Part shown: in pieces, positions 9,758-17,391 of the stretch | Position numbering within the stretch: the stretch's first letter is position 1 | How the letters are laid out: every line of letters starts with the position of its first letter | Assembly (NCBI GenBank): GCA_001603275.1 | Contig: LUYM01000012.1 | Location: forward strand, 1-64,000 | From: Actinomycetales bacterium Actino_02 | GTDB taxonomy: Bacteria > Actinomycetota > Actinomycetes > Propionibacteriales > Propionibacteriaceae | DNA length: 64,000 nucleotides | Reading direction: 5' to 3' | Program-made: the position numbers and the translations under genes | Notes under the pieces: model-generated | The model's input: only the letters and a program-made list of their open reading frames with translations | Databases searched by the model: none | Told to the model about the DNA's origin: nothing

Positions 9758-10237
9758 CTACTTCTCCACGCTCATCAGGGTGCGGCCGATGCGCAGGGTG
9801 TCACCGGTGCCGAACGGGGTGGGGGCGGTGACCCGCTGGTTGTTGACGAAGGTGCCATTGGTGGAGCCGAGGTCTTCGACCTGGTAGCCGGTCGCGGTCA
9901 CCACGATGCGAGCGTGCTTGGTGGAGACGTAGTCGTCCTCGAGCAGCAGCTGGCAATCAGGCGAACGTCCGATCAGCACGCCACCGGCTAACGGGACGGT
10001 GAGTCCGGCCTGTCGTCCGTGGGTGATCTTCAGCAGCGTCGGCAGCCGCTTCTCGACCTTGCGGGACATCTTCGCGGTCGGGCCGCTGGCGGCCACCAGG
10101 CTGGCCTGGGCGATCTCCGTGGCCGGCAGCTTGCGTCCGAACAGGTCGGTGCGCACCACATTGCCCACGAAGAGGATGAACAACCACAGCAGGGCCAGGT
10201 AGCCGAGCTTGAGCGCGACGACGACGAGTTCAGACAT
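9758..10237 (-). CDS. fhaB: FHA domain protein FhaB (FipA-like)
   Basis: A phosphothreonine-binding adaptor for the PknB cluster, 159 residues from ATG 10237. An N-terminal transmembrane helix (LVVVALKLGYLALLWLFILF) is followed by a cytoplasmic linker and an FHA domain in the C-terminal ~85 residues, with conserved IGRSPDCQLLL, the STKHARIV recognition loop and DLGSTNGTFVN. A longer frame begins upstream, but ATG 10237 overlaps the fhaA stop by 8 bp and gives the conserved N-terminus. In mycobacteria FhaB couples PknB signalling to FtsZ and septation. Confidence 0.93.
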   Translation of the reverse strand: MSELVVVALKLGYLALLWLFILFVGNVVRTDLFGRKLPATEIAQASLVAASGPTAKMSRKVEKRLPTLLKITHGRQAGLTVPLAGGVLIGRSPDCQLLLEDDYVSTKHARIVVTATGYQVEDLGSTNGTFVNNQRVTAPTPFGTGDTLRIGRTLMSVEK

Positions 10238-10940
10238 CCGAGGTCGGCGAGACGATGGCGAGTCGGGTGGTTCCGATCTCGATGCGGCTACCTTCGCCGA
10301 GGCTGGCCTGACGGGTGCGGACGCCGTCCACGGTGATGCCGTTGGTGGAGCCGAGGTCCTCGATGCTGATCTGTTGGCCGGCCGCGGTGTCCACGACATT
10401 GATCCGGGCGTGCAGCCGGGAGACGCCGGGATCGTTGATCCGCAGGTCGGCGTCGGTGCCGCGGCCGATGCTGAAGCCGGGAGGGGCCAGCGGATGCCGG
10501 ACGCCGTTCACCTCGACTACCAGGCGGGCATTGCGCACCTCGCTGGGAGTGGGCTCGGCGGCGTCCACTCCGGCCACGGCGGCCGAGGTGACGGTGAACC
10601 GTCCGACCGGCAAGGAGGTGTCCAGCACGTACTCGATGGTCACCGGGCCGTTGAACAGATAGCCGGCGTTCGCCGCGTAATCACGCAGGACCGGGATGAT
10701 CTCGGCGTTCAGCGTCTTCGAATAGGGGGTGAGTCGGTCGTAGTCGTGCTGGGAGAAGCCGATCGTGAAGTCGTTGGGGACGAGCTTGCGATCACGATCG
10801 AGCAGCTTGGCCTCGCTGTCGAGTTCGCGCTGCAAGCGAGCGGTGATCTCCACCGGCTGGACATCGCCCTTGAAGGCGCGCGCAAAGACCCCGCTGACGG
10901 CGCCCTCCAGCTTCTTCTCCACCCGATCGAAGACCCCCAT
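10230..10940 (-). CDS. fhaA: FHA domain protein FhaA (DUF3662-FHA)
   Basis: A cytoplasmic adaptor that binds phosphorylated partners, including the MviN/MurJ pseudokinase in mycobacteria, and modulates peptidoglycan synthesis. The 236 residues start MGVFDRVEKKLEGAVSGVF, the hallmark N-terminus of the DUF3662 domain. A linker and a C-terminal FHA domain (FSIGRGTDADLRI, VSRLHARI, DLGSTNGITVDG) follow. I rejected an in-frame codon 11 positions upstream because ATG 10940 gives the conserved N-terminus. This is the first gene of the six-gene cluster; its promoter should lie between 10941 and the tRNA gene. Confidence 0.94.
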   Translation of the reverse strand: MGVFDRVEKKLEGAVSGVFARAFKGDVQPVEITARLQRELDSEAKLLDRDRKLVPNDFTIGFSQHDYDRLTPYSKTLNAEIIPVLRDYAANAGYLFNGPVTIEYVLDTSLPVGRFTVTSAAVAGVDAAEPTPSEVRNARLVVEVNGVRHPLAPPGFSIGRGTDADLRINDPGVSRLHARINVVDTAAGQQISIEDLGSTNGITVDGVRTRQASLGEGSRIEIGTTRLAIVSPTSDV

Positions 10941-11125
10941 GCGCACTCCTTCTGCTGTGGCCGGTAGCTCCAAGCCTATCGAGGCCCAGGTAAGCGTCCC
11001 ACGTTGTCGCTGTGGACGCGGCGGACGAATATGGATCTTCAGCAGCCGTTCAGGAGGTTCGGCTCGAATCGAACTGGACGGCCAGTCTGTGCTAGCCTCT
11101 TGCGGCTGGCTCCTGAGGGAGTCGG

Positions 11126-11208
11126 GCGCGAGTGGCGGAATGGCAGACGCGCACGGTTCAGGTCCGTGTGTCCGAAAGGACGTGGAGGTTCAACTCCTCT
11201 CTCGCGCA
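11126..11208 (+). tRNA. tRNA-Leu (CAG)
   Basis: A type II tRNA with a long variable arm. The acceptor stem is GCGCGAG (11126-11132) pairing with CTCGCGC (11201-11207), with discriminator A at 11208. The anticodon loop TTCAGGT is closed by CACGG/CCGTG, giving anticodon CAG (reads CUG). The T arm is GGAGGTTCAACTCCT. The 3' CCA is not encoded in full. Shadow ORFs across this gene produce the familiar GVEPPRPFGHTDLNRARLP antisense peptide and are not genes. Confidence 0.97.
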
Positions 11209-11979
11209 CAATGACGAGAGGTCTCGTGACTAGGTAAACACCCTGGTTGCGAGGCCTCTTGACGTTTGCTGAGACTTCGCCGGATGGACTCAAGTCGGGC
11301 TGGGGCAGGATGTCGCCTTGCCAGAACCGCTGTGGCTCTGCCAGGCCGTCGAACGGATCTCCGGCGCCGTGGGCGGCTGCGCCGGCCGGGGCACGCGTGC
11401 CGGCATGATCGTCGCCTCTTGATTGTGTCCGGCGCCCCGCAGGTCGGCAGGCTGAGAACCACGGCTGGCCTTCTGCGCCTCGCCCGGCGAAGCTCTTGCC
11501 GTTGCAACCTGGACCGTTCCTCACGGCGGTGCGGCGCTCACGGTCCCCTGGAGTTCGCCGTGTGGTGCCGCCTGCTCCGGCCGGCACGCCTCTCCTGGGC
11601 AACTGCCTGAGATGCGCAGCGTCGCGCAGTCGGCGGCATCGGGGTTGACGCTTTCGATCAGGGCGCGATGTGGCCTGTGGGCAGCGCGCCCCCGAGTGCG
11701 GGTGTCGGCATCGACGGGTCGTCGGGGTCAGAGCTTCGGCGGCTGTGTCGGGCAAGCGGGCCTTTCGCGTCATCTCGCGCCGACGGGGTTCGTGCGGTGC
11801 GGCGGCGACTTTGCCCGGGTGTCCGAGGCCACCAGTCTCCACTGGAGTTTCGATGGGTGGGGGCTGACCTCGGGTGCAGGGGCATAGATCCGGGGCAGCC
11901 GACGCGCTCGGTTGACGGCACCCAGCCGGCGACCTTTCGCATCGGCAGCCAATGCAGTAGCCGAGTGAAGGGAATCGTC

Positions 11980-12111
11980 ATGAAGGTATCGATGTGGAAG
12001 ACCCGGTTTGATCCGCAGCACTGGTCGCGGGTGGTGCGGCGCCTGACACTGCCGGTTGAGGCGCTTCTGCTGGTGGTCGAAGTGGTGAGACTCCTGCAGC
12101 TTGCCGCATGA
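11980..12111 (+). CDS. candidate 43-residue small protein
   Basis: The ORF starts at ATG 11980, seven bases after a GAAGGGA ribosome binding site (11967-11973), and ends TGA at 12109-12111. The product is basic and aromatic at first (MKVSMWKTRFDPQHWSRVVR) and ends in a hydrophobic, Leu/Val-rich helix (about residues 24-43) that could be amphipathic or membrane-associated. Codon use is GC-rich at third positions like neighbouring genes. It is the only well-initiated frame in a 1.1-kb gap. No family is recognised, and it could be chance. Confidence 0.35.
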   Translation: MKVSMWKTRFDPQHWSRVVRRLTLPVEALLLVVEVVRLLQLAA

Positions 12112-12285
12112 CCGAACGCTCACCCTCGCCGTCGGCATACTCGGCGGCGATCTCTGAGCATGGGCGACGCTCGTCCGTTCTGGCCGCATGACCCGCCCTG
12201 CGGCGAAGTCGTGCGGCCAGGTCCCGCCGGACTGCTCTGTGGCGGATGGGGTAGGACTCGGTCACTGAGGAGTCAGGATGCGCGG

Positions 12286-12318
12286 AACGTCACAGAAACG
12301 CTCATCATGTGTTACGTT
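12286..12318. promoter_or_regulatory. candidate operator upstream of first aldolase
   Basis: An imperfect inverted repeat, AACGTCACA (12286-12294) with TGTG-TT-ACGTT (12308-12318), lies 37-69 bp upstream of the aldolase start. It is a plausible site for the DeoR regulator encoded two genes downstream. No clear -35/-10 pair was found. Confidence 0.35.
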
Positions 12319-12354
12319 GGTCTCACAAAGTCCCATTTGGTGAGGAGCCAGCAC

Positions 12355-13155
12355 ATGACCAGCGCGCGGCGATGCGAGCGCATCTTCTCTGACGACGGCA
12401 AGACCGTGATCCTGGCGCTTGACGCGCCCTACTTCGCGACGAACATCAAGGGAGTGGACGCTGCAGTGGCCGCGGTCCCCGAGATGAGTCGCCACGGTCT
12501 GGACGCCGTCCTCGTGCCCAGCGGAATCGCCCAGCGGCAGTACCGCCCACTGCGCGACGTCGCCATGGTGCTGCGCTGCGACATGGTCACCGATGTCTAT
12601 GACGGGACGGTCCCCGCAACCTTCATGGTGAACACCGCTCTCGATGCCGTGCAGCTGGCGGCCGACGGTGTGGTTGTCATGGCGTTCCCTGGAACCGCGA
12701 GCCATGTCGCCCACCAGGTGCAGACCCAGAAGCTGCACGAGGATTGTGTGAAGTACCAGATGCCGCTCATCGTCGAGGCGCTTCCCTTCGGCTACCTGCC
12801 GGCCGAGCCGCGTCACTCCGACCCGGCCAATGTGGCCACCGCGGTGCGCATCGCAGCCGAACTGGGTGCGGATGTCGTGAAGACTCGTTTCAGCGGTGGG
12901 CCCGGCGACGAGCTGATCGCCGCGGCCACGGAGGTTCCGGTGGTGGCGCTGGGTGGTCCCAAGGCCGATCTCGAAGGCTACTTGGGCTTCATGCGGCACT
13001 GCATCGATGCGGGAGCCGCCGGCGTCGCGGTGGGCCGCAACATCGTCGAAGACCCAGATCCGGTTGCGAAGGTGGCGGCGCTGGCCGCAATCGTCCACGG
13101 GGGAGCCACCCCCGCAGAGGCGGTCGCGCTCTACCACGACGTGACGCGGCGGTGA
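12355..13155 (+). CDS. class I aldolase, LsrF/FbaB/DeoC superfamily
   Basis: A TIM-barrel Schiff-base aldolase of 266 residues. ATG 12355 follows GAGGAGC and starts MTSARRCERIFSDDGKTVIL; the conserved opening GKTVILALDAPYF corresponds to [13 protein letters not shown] in LsrF, with Asp-His replaced by Asp-Ala. The candidate Schiff-base lysine lies in DVVKTRFSGGPG, and the phosphate-binding loops are VVALGGPK and AGVAVGRNIV. It is related to, but clearly diverged from, the LsrF homologue at 20.9 kb. The gene ends 5 bp before the dehydrogenase gene, so the two form an operon. The probable role is cleavage of a phosphorylated keto-sugar; the substrate is unknown. Confidence 0.8.
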   Translation: MTSARRCERIFSDDGKTVILALDAPYFATNIKGVDAAVAAVPEMSRHGLDAVLVPSGIAQRQYRPLRDVAMVLRCDMVTDVYDGTVPATFMVNTALDAVQLAADGVVVMAFPGTASHVAHQVQTQKLHEDCVKYQMPLIVEALPFGYLPAEPRHSDPANVATAVRIAAELGADVVKTRFSGGPGDELIAAATEVPVVALGGPKADLEGYLGFMRHCIDAGAAGVAVGRNIVEDPDPVAKVAALAAIVHGGATPAEAVALYHDVTRR

Positions 13156-13160
13156 CGGCA

Positions 13161-14165
13161 ATGCGTGTGCTTGCGATTGCCGACCAACTCATCGGCCCCG
13201 AGATGCTCACAGCCGGGCTCGCCGATACCCCAGAGCTCAGCGCAGACCTGACCATCAGGGAGTGGGCGCACCGAGACCTCTCGGCCCTGCAGGAGGACAA
13301 CCTCATCGTGGAGCAGCGTGGTCCCGACGCTGTCGCGGTGCCGCCTGCGTTGTTCGAGGACATCGACACCTTCGACGTGGTGATCACCCATTTCTGCCCG
13401 ATCGGTTCTGAGGTGGTGGCCAAGGCGTCCCGGGTGAAGGCGATCGGCGTCATGCGCGGGGGGACGGAGAACGTCCACCCCTCCGCGGCAGCCAAGGGCA
13501 TTCCGGTCGTGAACGCACCGGGGCGCAATGCGAACGCCGTGGCGGAGTTCGCGGTGGGAATGATCCTGGCCGAGACGCGGAACATCGCGCGATCCCACTT
13601 CCAGTTGCGCAACAGCGATTGGGACCGGTCCTTCGCAAATGCCGACGCCATCCCCGAGCTGGCCGGCCGCCACATCGGTCTGGTCGGGCTGGGCCAGATC
13701 GGCTCTCGGGTTGCGCAGCTGCTGACCGCATTCGACGCGACGATCAGCTACTACGACCCCTACATCACCGAGGCCCCCTACAAGAGGTTCGATGACCTTG
13801 CCACCCTTGCGTCCGAGGTGGACGTCCTCAGCATCCACTCCCGGATGACGGACGCGACCGCGAGGATGGTGTCGGCAGACGTGATCGCCAAGATGCAGCC
13901 GCACGCGGTCCTGGTGAACACCGCACGATCCGGCCTGGTGGATGAAGAGGCGCTGGTCCGGGCGCTTGCCGACAAGCGCATCATGGGGGCGGCCATCGAC
14001 ACCTTCGATGTTGAGCCGCTGCCGCTGGATAGCCCGTTCCTCACCCTGAACAACGTCACGATCACCGGCCATTTGGCGGGCTCCACGATCGATGCCATGG
14101 CCAAGACGCCGAGGATCGTCGCCTCGAGGCTGCTTGCGACGCTGGGCGACGCGACCGCTGGATGA
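13161..14165 (+). CDS. D-isomer 2-hydroxyacid dehydrogenase (NAD-dependent)
   Basis: A 334-residue member of the D-2-hydroxyacid dehydrogenase family (phosphoglycerate dehydrogenase fold). The Rossmann motif is HIGLVGLGQIGSRVA. The catalytic triad is visible as Arg in NTARSGLVDEEAL, Glu in DVEPLPLDSPF and His in TGHLAGST. There is no C-terminal ACT domain, so it is not a classical SerA. It follows the aldolase by 5 bp. It may reduce or oxidise an aldolase-derived 2-keto/2-hydroxy acid; this is inference from position. A 7-bp hairpin begins at its stop codon. Confidence 0.88.
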   Translation: MRVLAIADQLIGPEMLTAGLADTPELSADLTIREWAHRDLSALQEDNLIVEQRGPDAVAVPPALFEDIDTFDVVITHFCPIGSEVVAKASRVKAIGVMRGGTENVHPSAAAKGIPVVNAPGRNANAVAEFAVGMILAETRNIARSHFQLRNSDWDRSFANADAIPELAGRHIGLVGLGQIGSRVAQLLTAFDATISYYDPYITEAPYKRFDDLATLASEVDVLSIHSRMTDATARMVSADVIAKMQPHAVLVNTARSGLVDEEALVRALADKRIMGAAIDTFDVEPLPLDSPFLTLNNVTITGHLAGSTIDAMAKTPRIVASRLLATLGDATAG

Positions 14166-14185
14166 CGAGTCGGAGGGTGACTCGT
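14165..14185 (+). terminator. hairpin after dehydrogenase gene
   Basis: ACGAGTC (14165-14171), loop GGAGGGT, then GACTCGT (14179-14185), starting at the last base of the stop codon. It may separate the two-gene operon from the DeoR gene 220 bp on. There is no strong T-tract. Confidence 0.45.
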
Positions 14186-14404
14186 TCGTCCAGGGGCGGC
14201 GTGGGGGCTTCGGCCGCAGTGGCCGCATCCGGTCCAGGTGCCGATCGCGGGCCGCAACTCCCGGCGGATCACCCAGCGGCACCGGTCCAGGATGGCCCTG
14301 TCGGGCCGGGTGAGGAGGGGTCGCGTCCCCTCCCTGCCCGGCCCACCCGCTCTCCTTCGAAGGCCGATCTCGGATCCCATACCCTTCGGGCTAGAGTTGC
14401 CCGC

Positions 14405-15244
14405 ATGGGGTTCGGGCCTACCGCCAGCAACGAGGTCTGGGAGTTGGGCGGCGGCAGCATCGCCCAGCGGGCGCGTTTCCGCCGGATCATGGACGTCCTC
14501 TTCGAGAAGGGGTTTGCCAGCGTCGACGAGCTTGTCGGCGAGCTTTCGGTCAGCCGAATGACGGTCCACCGCGACCTTGACGAGTTGGATTCGCGCGGAG
14601 CGCTCCGGAAGGTTCGGGGCGGCGCCACGGTGGGCAGGACCGAACAGTTCGAGAGTTCTTGGGAGTACCGCACCCGAATCGCGGTGGACAAGAAGATCGC
14701 GATCGCCAGGAGGGCCCTGGACTACGTCGAGCCGGGGAGTTCGCTCTGCCTTGACGCGTCCTCCACGGTGCACGAACTGGCCAAGCTCGTCGCGGCCAAG
14801 ACGCCACTGACCGTCGTCACCGCGTCACTCCCGGCACTGGGTGAACTGGCGCTGGTCCCGGGTGTCGAGCTCCACTCGGTCGCCGGCGAATACGATCCGC
14901 ACTTCCGTACCTTCATGGGTGCGCGCGCTGAACAGTCGATTCGTCAGATGCGGGTCGACACCGCCTTCATCTCGATGGCGGCCATCACCGGCACGACGGT
15001 CTGCCACTCCCAGGCGAAGGCGATCCAGCTCAACCGGGCCTTCTTCGACATCGCCACCACCAGAATCCTGCTGGTCGACTCGACGAAGTTCGGTCACTCG
15101 GCCATCCACGTGTTCTCCGACATCTCCGAGTGGGATCGCGTCATCACTGATAGCGAGGCGCCCGCCGAGCACGTGGAGGCCCTCCGTTCGGCGGGCGTCC
15201 AGGTCGACCTGGTGGATGCCGCTGCGGACTCCGGCACTTCCTGA
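14405..15244 (+). CDS. DeoR-family transcriptional regulator
   Basis: A sugar-catabolism repressor of 279 residues from ATG 14405. The N-terminal winged HTH is ASVDELVGELSVSRMTVHRDLDEL (described in parts: ASVDELVGELSV then SRMTVHRDLDEL). The DeoR_C sensor domain, a phosphosugar isomerase-like fold, follows with signatures such as LCLDASSTVHELA, LLVDSTKFG and VITDS. It probably responds to a phosphorylated intermediate of the neighbouring aldolase pathway. A longer frame runs upstream but lacks conserved sequence. It converges on the GntR gene with a 48-bp gap. Confidence 0.9.
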   Translation: MGFGPTASNEVWELGGGSIAQRARFRRIMDVLFEKGFASVDELVGELSVSRMTVHRDLDELDSRGALRKVRGGATVGRTEQFESSWEYRTRIAVDKKIAIARRALDYVEPGSSLCLDASSTVHELAKLVAAKTPLTVVTASLPALGELALVPGVELHSVAGEYDPHFRTFMGARAEQSIRQMRVDTAFISMAAITGTTVCHSQAKAIQLNRAFFDIATTRILLVDSTKFGHSAIHVFSDISEWDRVITDSEAPAEHVEALRSAGVQVDLVDAAADSGTS

Positions 15245-15292
15245 CGTGAGGGCGGCCGCCGGTACGAGTCCGGGGCTCCTGCCGGGCCGTCC

Positions 15293-16045
15293 TCAGCGAA
15301 TGCCGACGTAGAAGCGGGATTCTCCGCTGCGGTGGACGCCGCGGTAGTACTCGAACGGCGTGCCGTCATCGCCCCACGCGATCGACTCGATGCGGAGCGC
15401 GGGCTCGCCGCTGGCCAGGCCGAGCAGCTCGGTTTCCTCATCGGTGGGGATCACCGCGTCCAGCCAGCGGTCGGCACCCTTCGGAGTGATGCCGTAGTGG
15501 CGGCGCAGATGCTCGTACAGCGAGCGGTTCTCGAGGTTGGCCTTCGCGAGCCCGGGGAAGAGCGACTTCGGCAGCACGGTGTGGACGAGCAGCCACGGCG
15601 TGCCGTCCACCAGGCGCAGGCGGCGCACGCGGATGACCGGATCGCCCTCATCGATGCGCAGCGCGGCTGCCTCGTCCGAATCGGCGAAGCCTTCGCCGTT
15701 CGATAGGACGCGCGTGGTCACGGTCTTGCCGGTGGTGCGCAGATCCTCGGAGGAGCCGAGGGTCGTACCGATGAAGCGAAGAGCCGGACGTGCCGGCGAG
15801 ACGAACGAGCCCTTGGCCCGGATCTTGTAGATGTGGCCGCTGCGGACCAGCTCGGCCAGAGCTTCGCGCACCACGGTGCGGGAGACGCCGTAGCGGTCGA
15901 TCAGCTCGGCCTCCGAGGGCAGTGCCTGGTCGGGCGCGAGATCGCCACGCTCGATCGCTGCGCGCAGCAGGACGGACAGCTGCTGCCACAGCGGCAGTGC
16001 CGACTCTCGATCCAGCTGATCGCCTTGCAGGGTCGACGCGTTCAT
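15293..16045 (-). CDS. GntR-family regulator, HutC subfamily
   Basis: A 250-residue regulator. The N-terminal winged HTH reads LPSEAELIDRYGVSRTVVRE, with the wing at GSFVSPA. The C-terminal UTRA ligand-binding domain includes VIRVRRLRLVDGTPW and ends SRFYVGIR. It is divergent from the ABC transporter operon, and the shared ~220-bp region holds a promoter with a perfect TCATTAC-N6-GTAATGA operator-like repeat, so it most likely represses that operon and itself. HutC-type regulators commonly sense sugar phosphates or small acids. Confidence 0.93.
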   Translation of the reverse strand: MNASTLQGDQLDRESALPLWQQLSVLLRAAIERGDLAPDQALPSEAELIDRYGVSRTVVREALAELVRSGHIYKIRAKGSFVSPARPALRFIGTTLGSSEDLRTTGKTVTTRVLSNGEGFADSDEAAALRIDEGDPVIRVRRLRLVDGTPWLLVHTVLPKSLFPGLAKANLENRSLYEHLRRHYGITPKGADRWLDAVIPTDEETELLGLASGEPALRIESIAWGDDGTPFEYYRGVHRSGESRFYVGIR

Positions 16046-16099
16046 CGGGTCCTCCTCATGCCCTCGCGGGACTCGGTTTGAGACTACTGCCGCCCGTGG

Positions 16100-16150
16100 T
16101 TGACACCGCGGAGGCTGGCTCCTAGTCTAATCATTACCAACTTGTAATGA
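16100..16150 (+). promoter_or_regulatory. promoter plus GntR operator candidate for the ABC/polyol operon
   Basis: TTGACA (16100-16105), a 17-bp spacer and TAGTCT (16123-16128) make a good sigma-A promoter. TCATTAC (16131-16137), a 6-bp spacer and GTAATGA (16144-16150) form a perfect inverted repeat covering the expected start of transcription. The AT-rich palindrome stands out in this GC-rich DNA and sits between the divergent GntR gene and the operon. Confidence 0.65.
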
Positions 16151-16263
16151 CTAGTTGGTCGGGACAAGACGCAGTCCTGCTCCGACAATCCGCACTTCCT
16201 TCGCAGGGCACCGGCGCCCCCGGTTGACCTTGCGGTGAAGCGAATCCCTTGGAGGGAAAAACA

Positions 16264-17361
16264 ATGTCGTTTGGATCTCTGCAACGCATCGGCGTCGCCG
16301 TACTGGCGGCCGCCGCGCTCGTCCTTTCCGGTTGTGCTTCCGGCAGCGGATCGTCCGCCAGCCCCGCCGCCGGCTCCTCGGGCAGCTCAGCCGCCGGCAA
16401 ACCCATCTCGATCGCACTGTCGAACGGGTTCGTCAACGGCTGGCGGCTCACGCTCATCAACAAGTTCGAGACCGAGGCCAAGAAGCTCAAGGAGCAGGGT
16501 GTCGTCTCCGACTACACCACCGTCAACGCCCCTGGCGAGAACAGCGCGACGGAACAGGCCTCGCAAATCCGCAGCCTGATTCTGAAGAAGCCGGACGTGC
16601 TCATGGTGATTCCCGCATCGTCGACCGCCCTCGTGCCGGCCGTCGAAGAGGCCTGCGCAGCCGGCATCACCGTCCTCGTCCTCGACGCCGACATGGACGC
16701 CAAGTGCGCGACCGTCGTGCGTAACGCCTACAGCCAGTGGGGCGAGGACTCCCTCAAACCGGCTCTGGATGCCATCGGTGGCAAGGGCAACATCATCATC
16801 AACCGCGGTGTGATCGGCTCGCAGCCCGAGCAGGAGTTCAACGATCGTCAGCACGAGATCCTGAAGGACTACCCGGACGTGAAGGTCGTGGCCGAGGTGA
16901 ACGGCTACTGCGACTCGTCGACGGCGCAGAAGGAGATCGTCGCGGTGCTCGGCTCGCTTCCTCAGATCGCGGCAGTGCCCGGCTGCATCGGCGGCATGGG
17001 GGTCGTGCAGGCCTTCGAGTCGGCGGGACGCCCGCTGCCGGTGGTCGTCTTCGACACCGACGGCAAGTCGCTCTCCTTCTGGAAGAAGAGCGGCATCAAG
17101 AACGGCTCGTTCGCGGCGCTGACCGATCCGGGCCAGAGCGTGGCGGCGATCTACGTCGCGCTCGCGAAGCTCGCGGGCAAGGACGTTCCTCACGAGATCG
17201 TGCTTCCGCTGGTGTCGGTCAACCAGGAGAACCTCGACTACTGGGTCGGCAAGCTCGGGGCAGATGAGTACGCCTCGCAGCCGTGGACTGAGGCGAGTGT
17301 TCAGGCCGCGCTCGACGCGATTGCCGCCGGCAAGCCTGCGCCCGCACCTGCCCTCAACTGA
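16264..17361 (+). CDS. sugar ABC transporter substrate-binding lipoprotein
   Basis: A ribose/galactose-type periplasmic-binding-protein-like lipoprotein (Peripla_BP_4 fold), 365 residues from ATG 16264, which follows a GGAGGG site. The signal peptide ends in lipobox LSGC. A Ser/Gly/Ala-rich linker leads to the binding domain beginning KPISIALSNGFVNGWRL. It is not an LsrB-type AI-2 receptor by eye despite the LsrF homologue downstream. It is the first gene of a nine-gene run (SBP, ATPase, two permeases, aldolase, oxidoreductase, kinase, aldolase/SDR, phosphatase), with a likely promoter at 16100. Confidence 0.9.
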   Translation: MSFGSLQRIGVAVLAAAALVLSGCASGSGSSASPAAGSSGSSAAGKPISIALSNGFVNGWRLTLINKFETEAKKLKEQGVVSDYTTVNAPGENSATEQASQIRSLILKKPDVLMVIPASSTALVPAVEEACAAGITVLVLDADMDAKCATVVRNAYSQWGEDSLKPALDAIGGKGNIIINRGVIGSQPEQEFNDRQHEILKDYPDVKVVAEVNGYCDSSTAQKEIVAVLGSLPQIAAVPGCIGGMGVVQAFESAGRPLPVVVFDTDGKSLSFWKKSGIKNGSFAALTDPGQSVAAIYVALAKLAGKDVPHEIVLPLVSVNQENLDYWVGKLGADEYASQPWTEASVQAALDAIAAGKPAPAPALN

Positions 17362-17391
17362 CCGCACGACCGACGAGCCCGAAGGAATCAC

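Larger units (their letters stand above)
11209..12354. other. 1.1-kb gap downstream of tRNA-Leu
   Basis: No confident gene in this stretch. Open frames here are long because of high GC but lack conserved motifs and good starts. I see no integrase, transposase or obvious copy of the tRNA 3' end. The only translatable unit with a good ribosome binding site is the 43-codon ORF at 11980-12111. A weak hairpin (ACGAG-AGGT-CTCGT) follows the tRNA and may terminate it. Confidence 0.5.

Noticed and set aside
11209-11235. Attachment site or integrase scar at the tRNA-Leu 3' end
   Set aside because: No second copy of the tRNA end and no recombinase gene could be seen by eye; only a weak hairpin follows.
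11039-11842. Long minus-strand ORF across the tRNA-Leu gene
   Set aside because: It is antisense to the tRNA (contains the familiar GVEPPRPFGHTDLNRARLP peptide), with no domain and Arg/Pro-rich composition typical of high-GC shadow frames.
16249-17361. Longer start for the first substrate-binding protein
   Set aside because: The codon at 16249 is TTG inside the ribosome binding site; ATG 16264 gives a normal lipoprotein signal.
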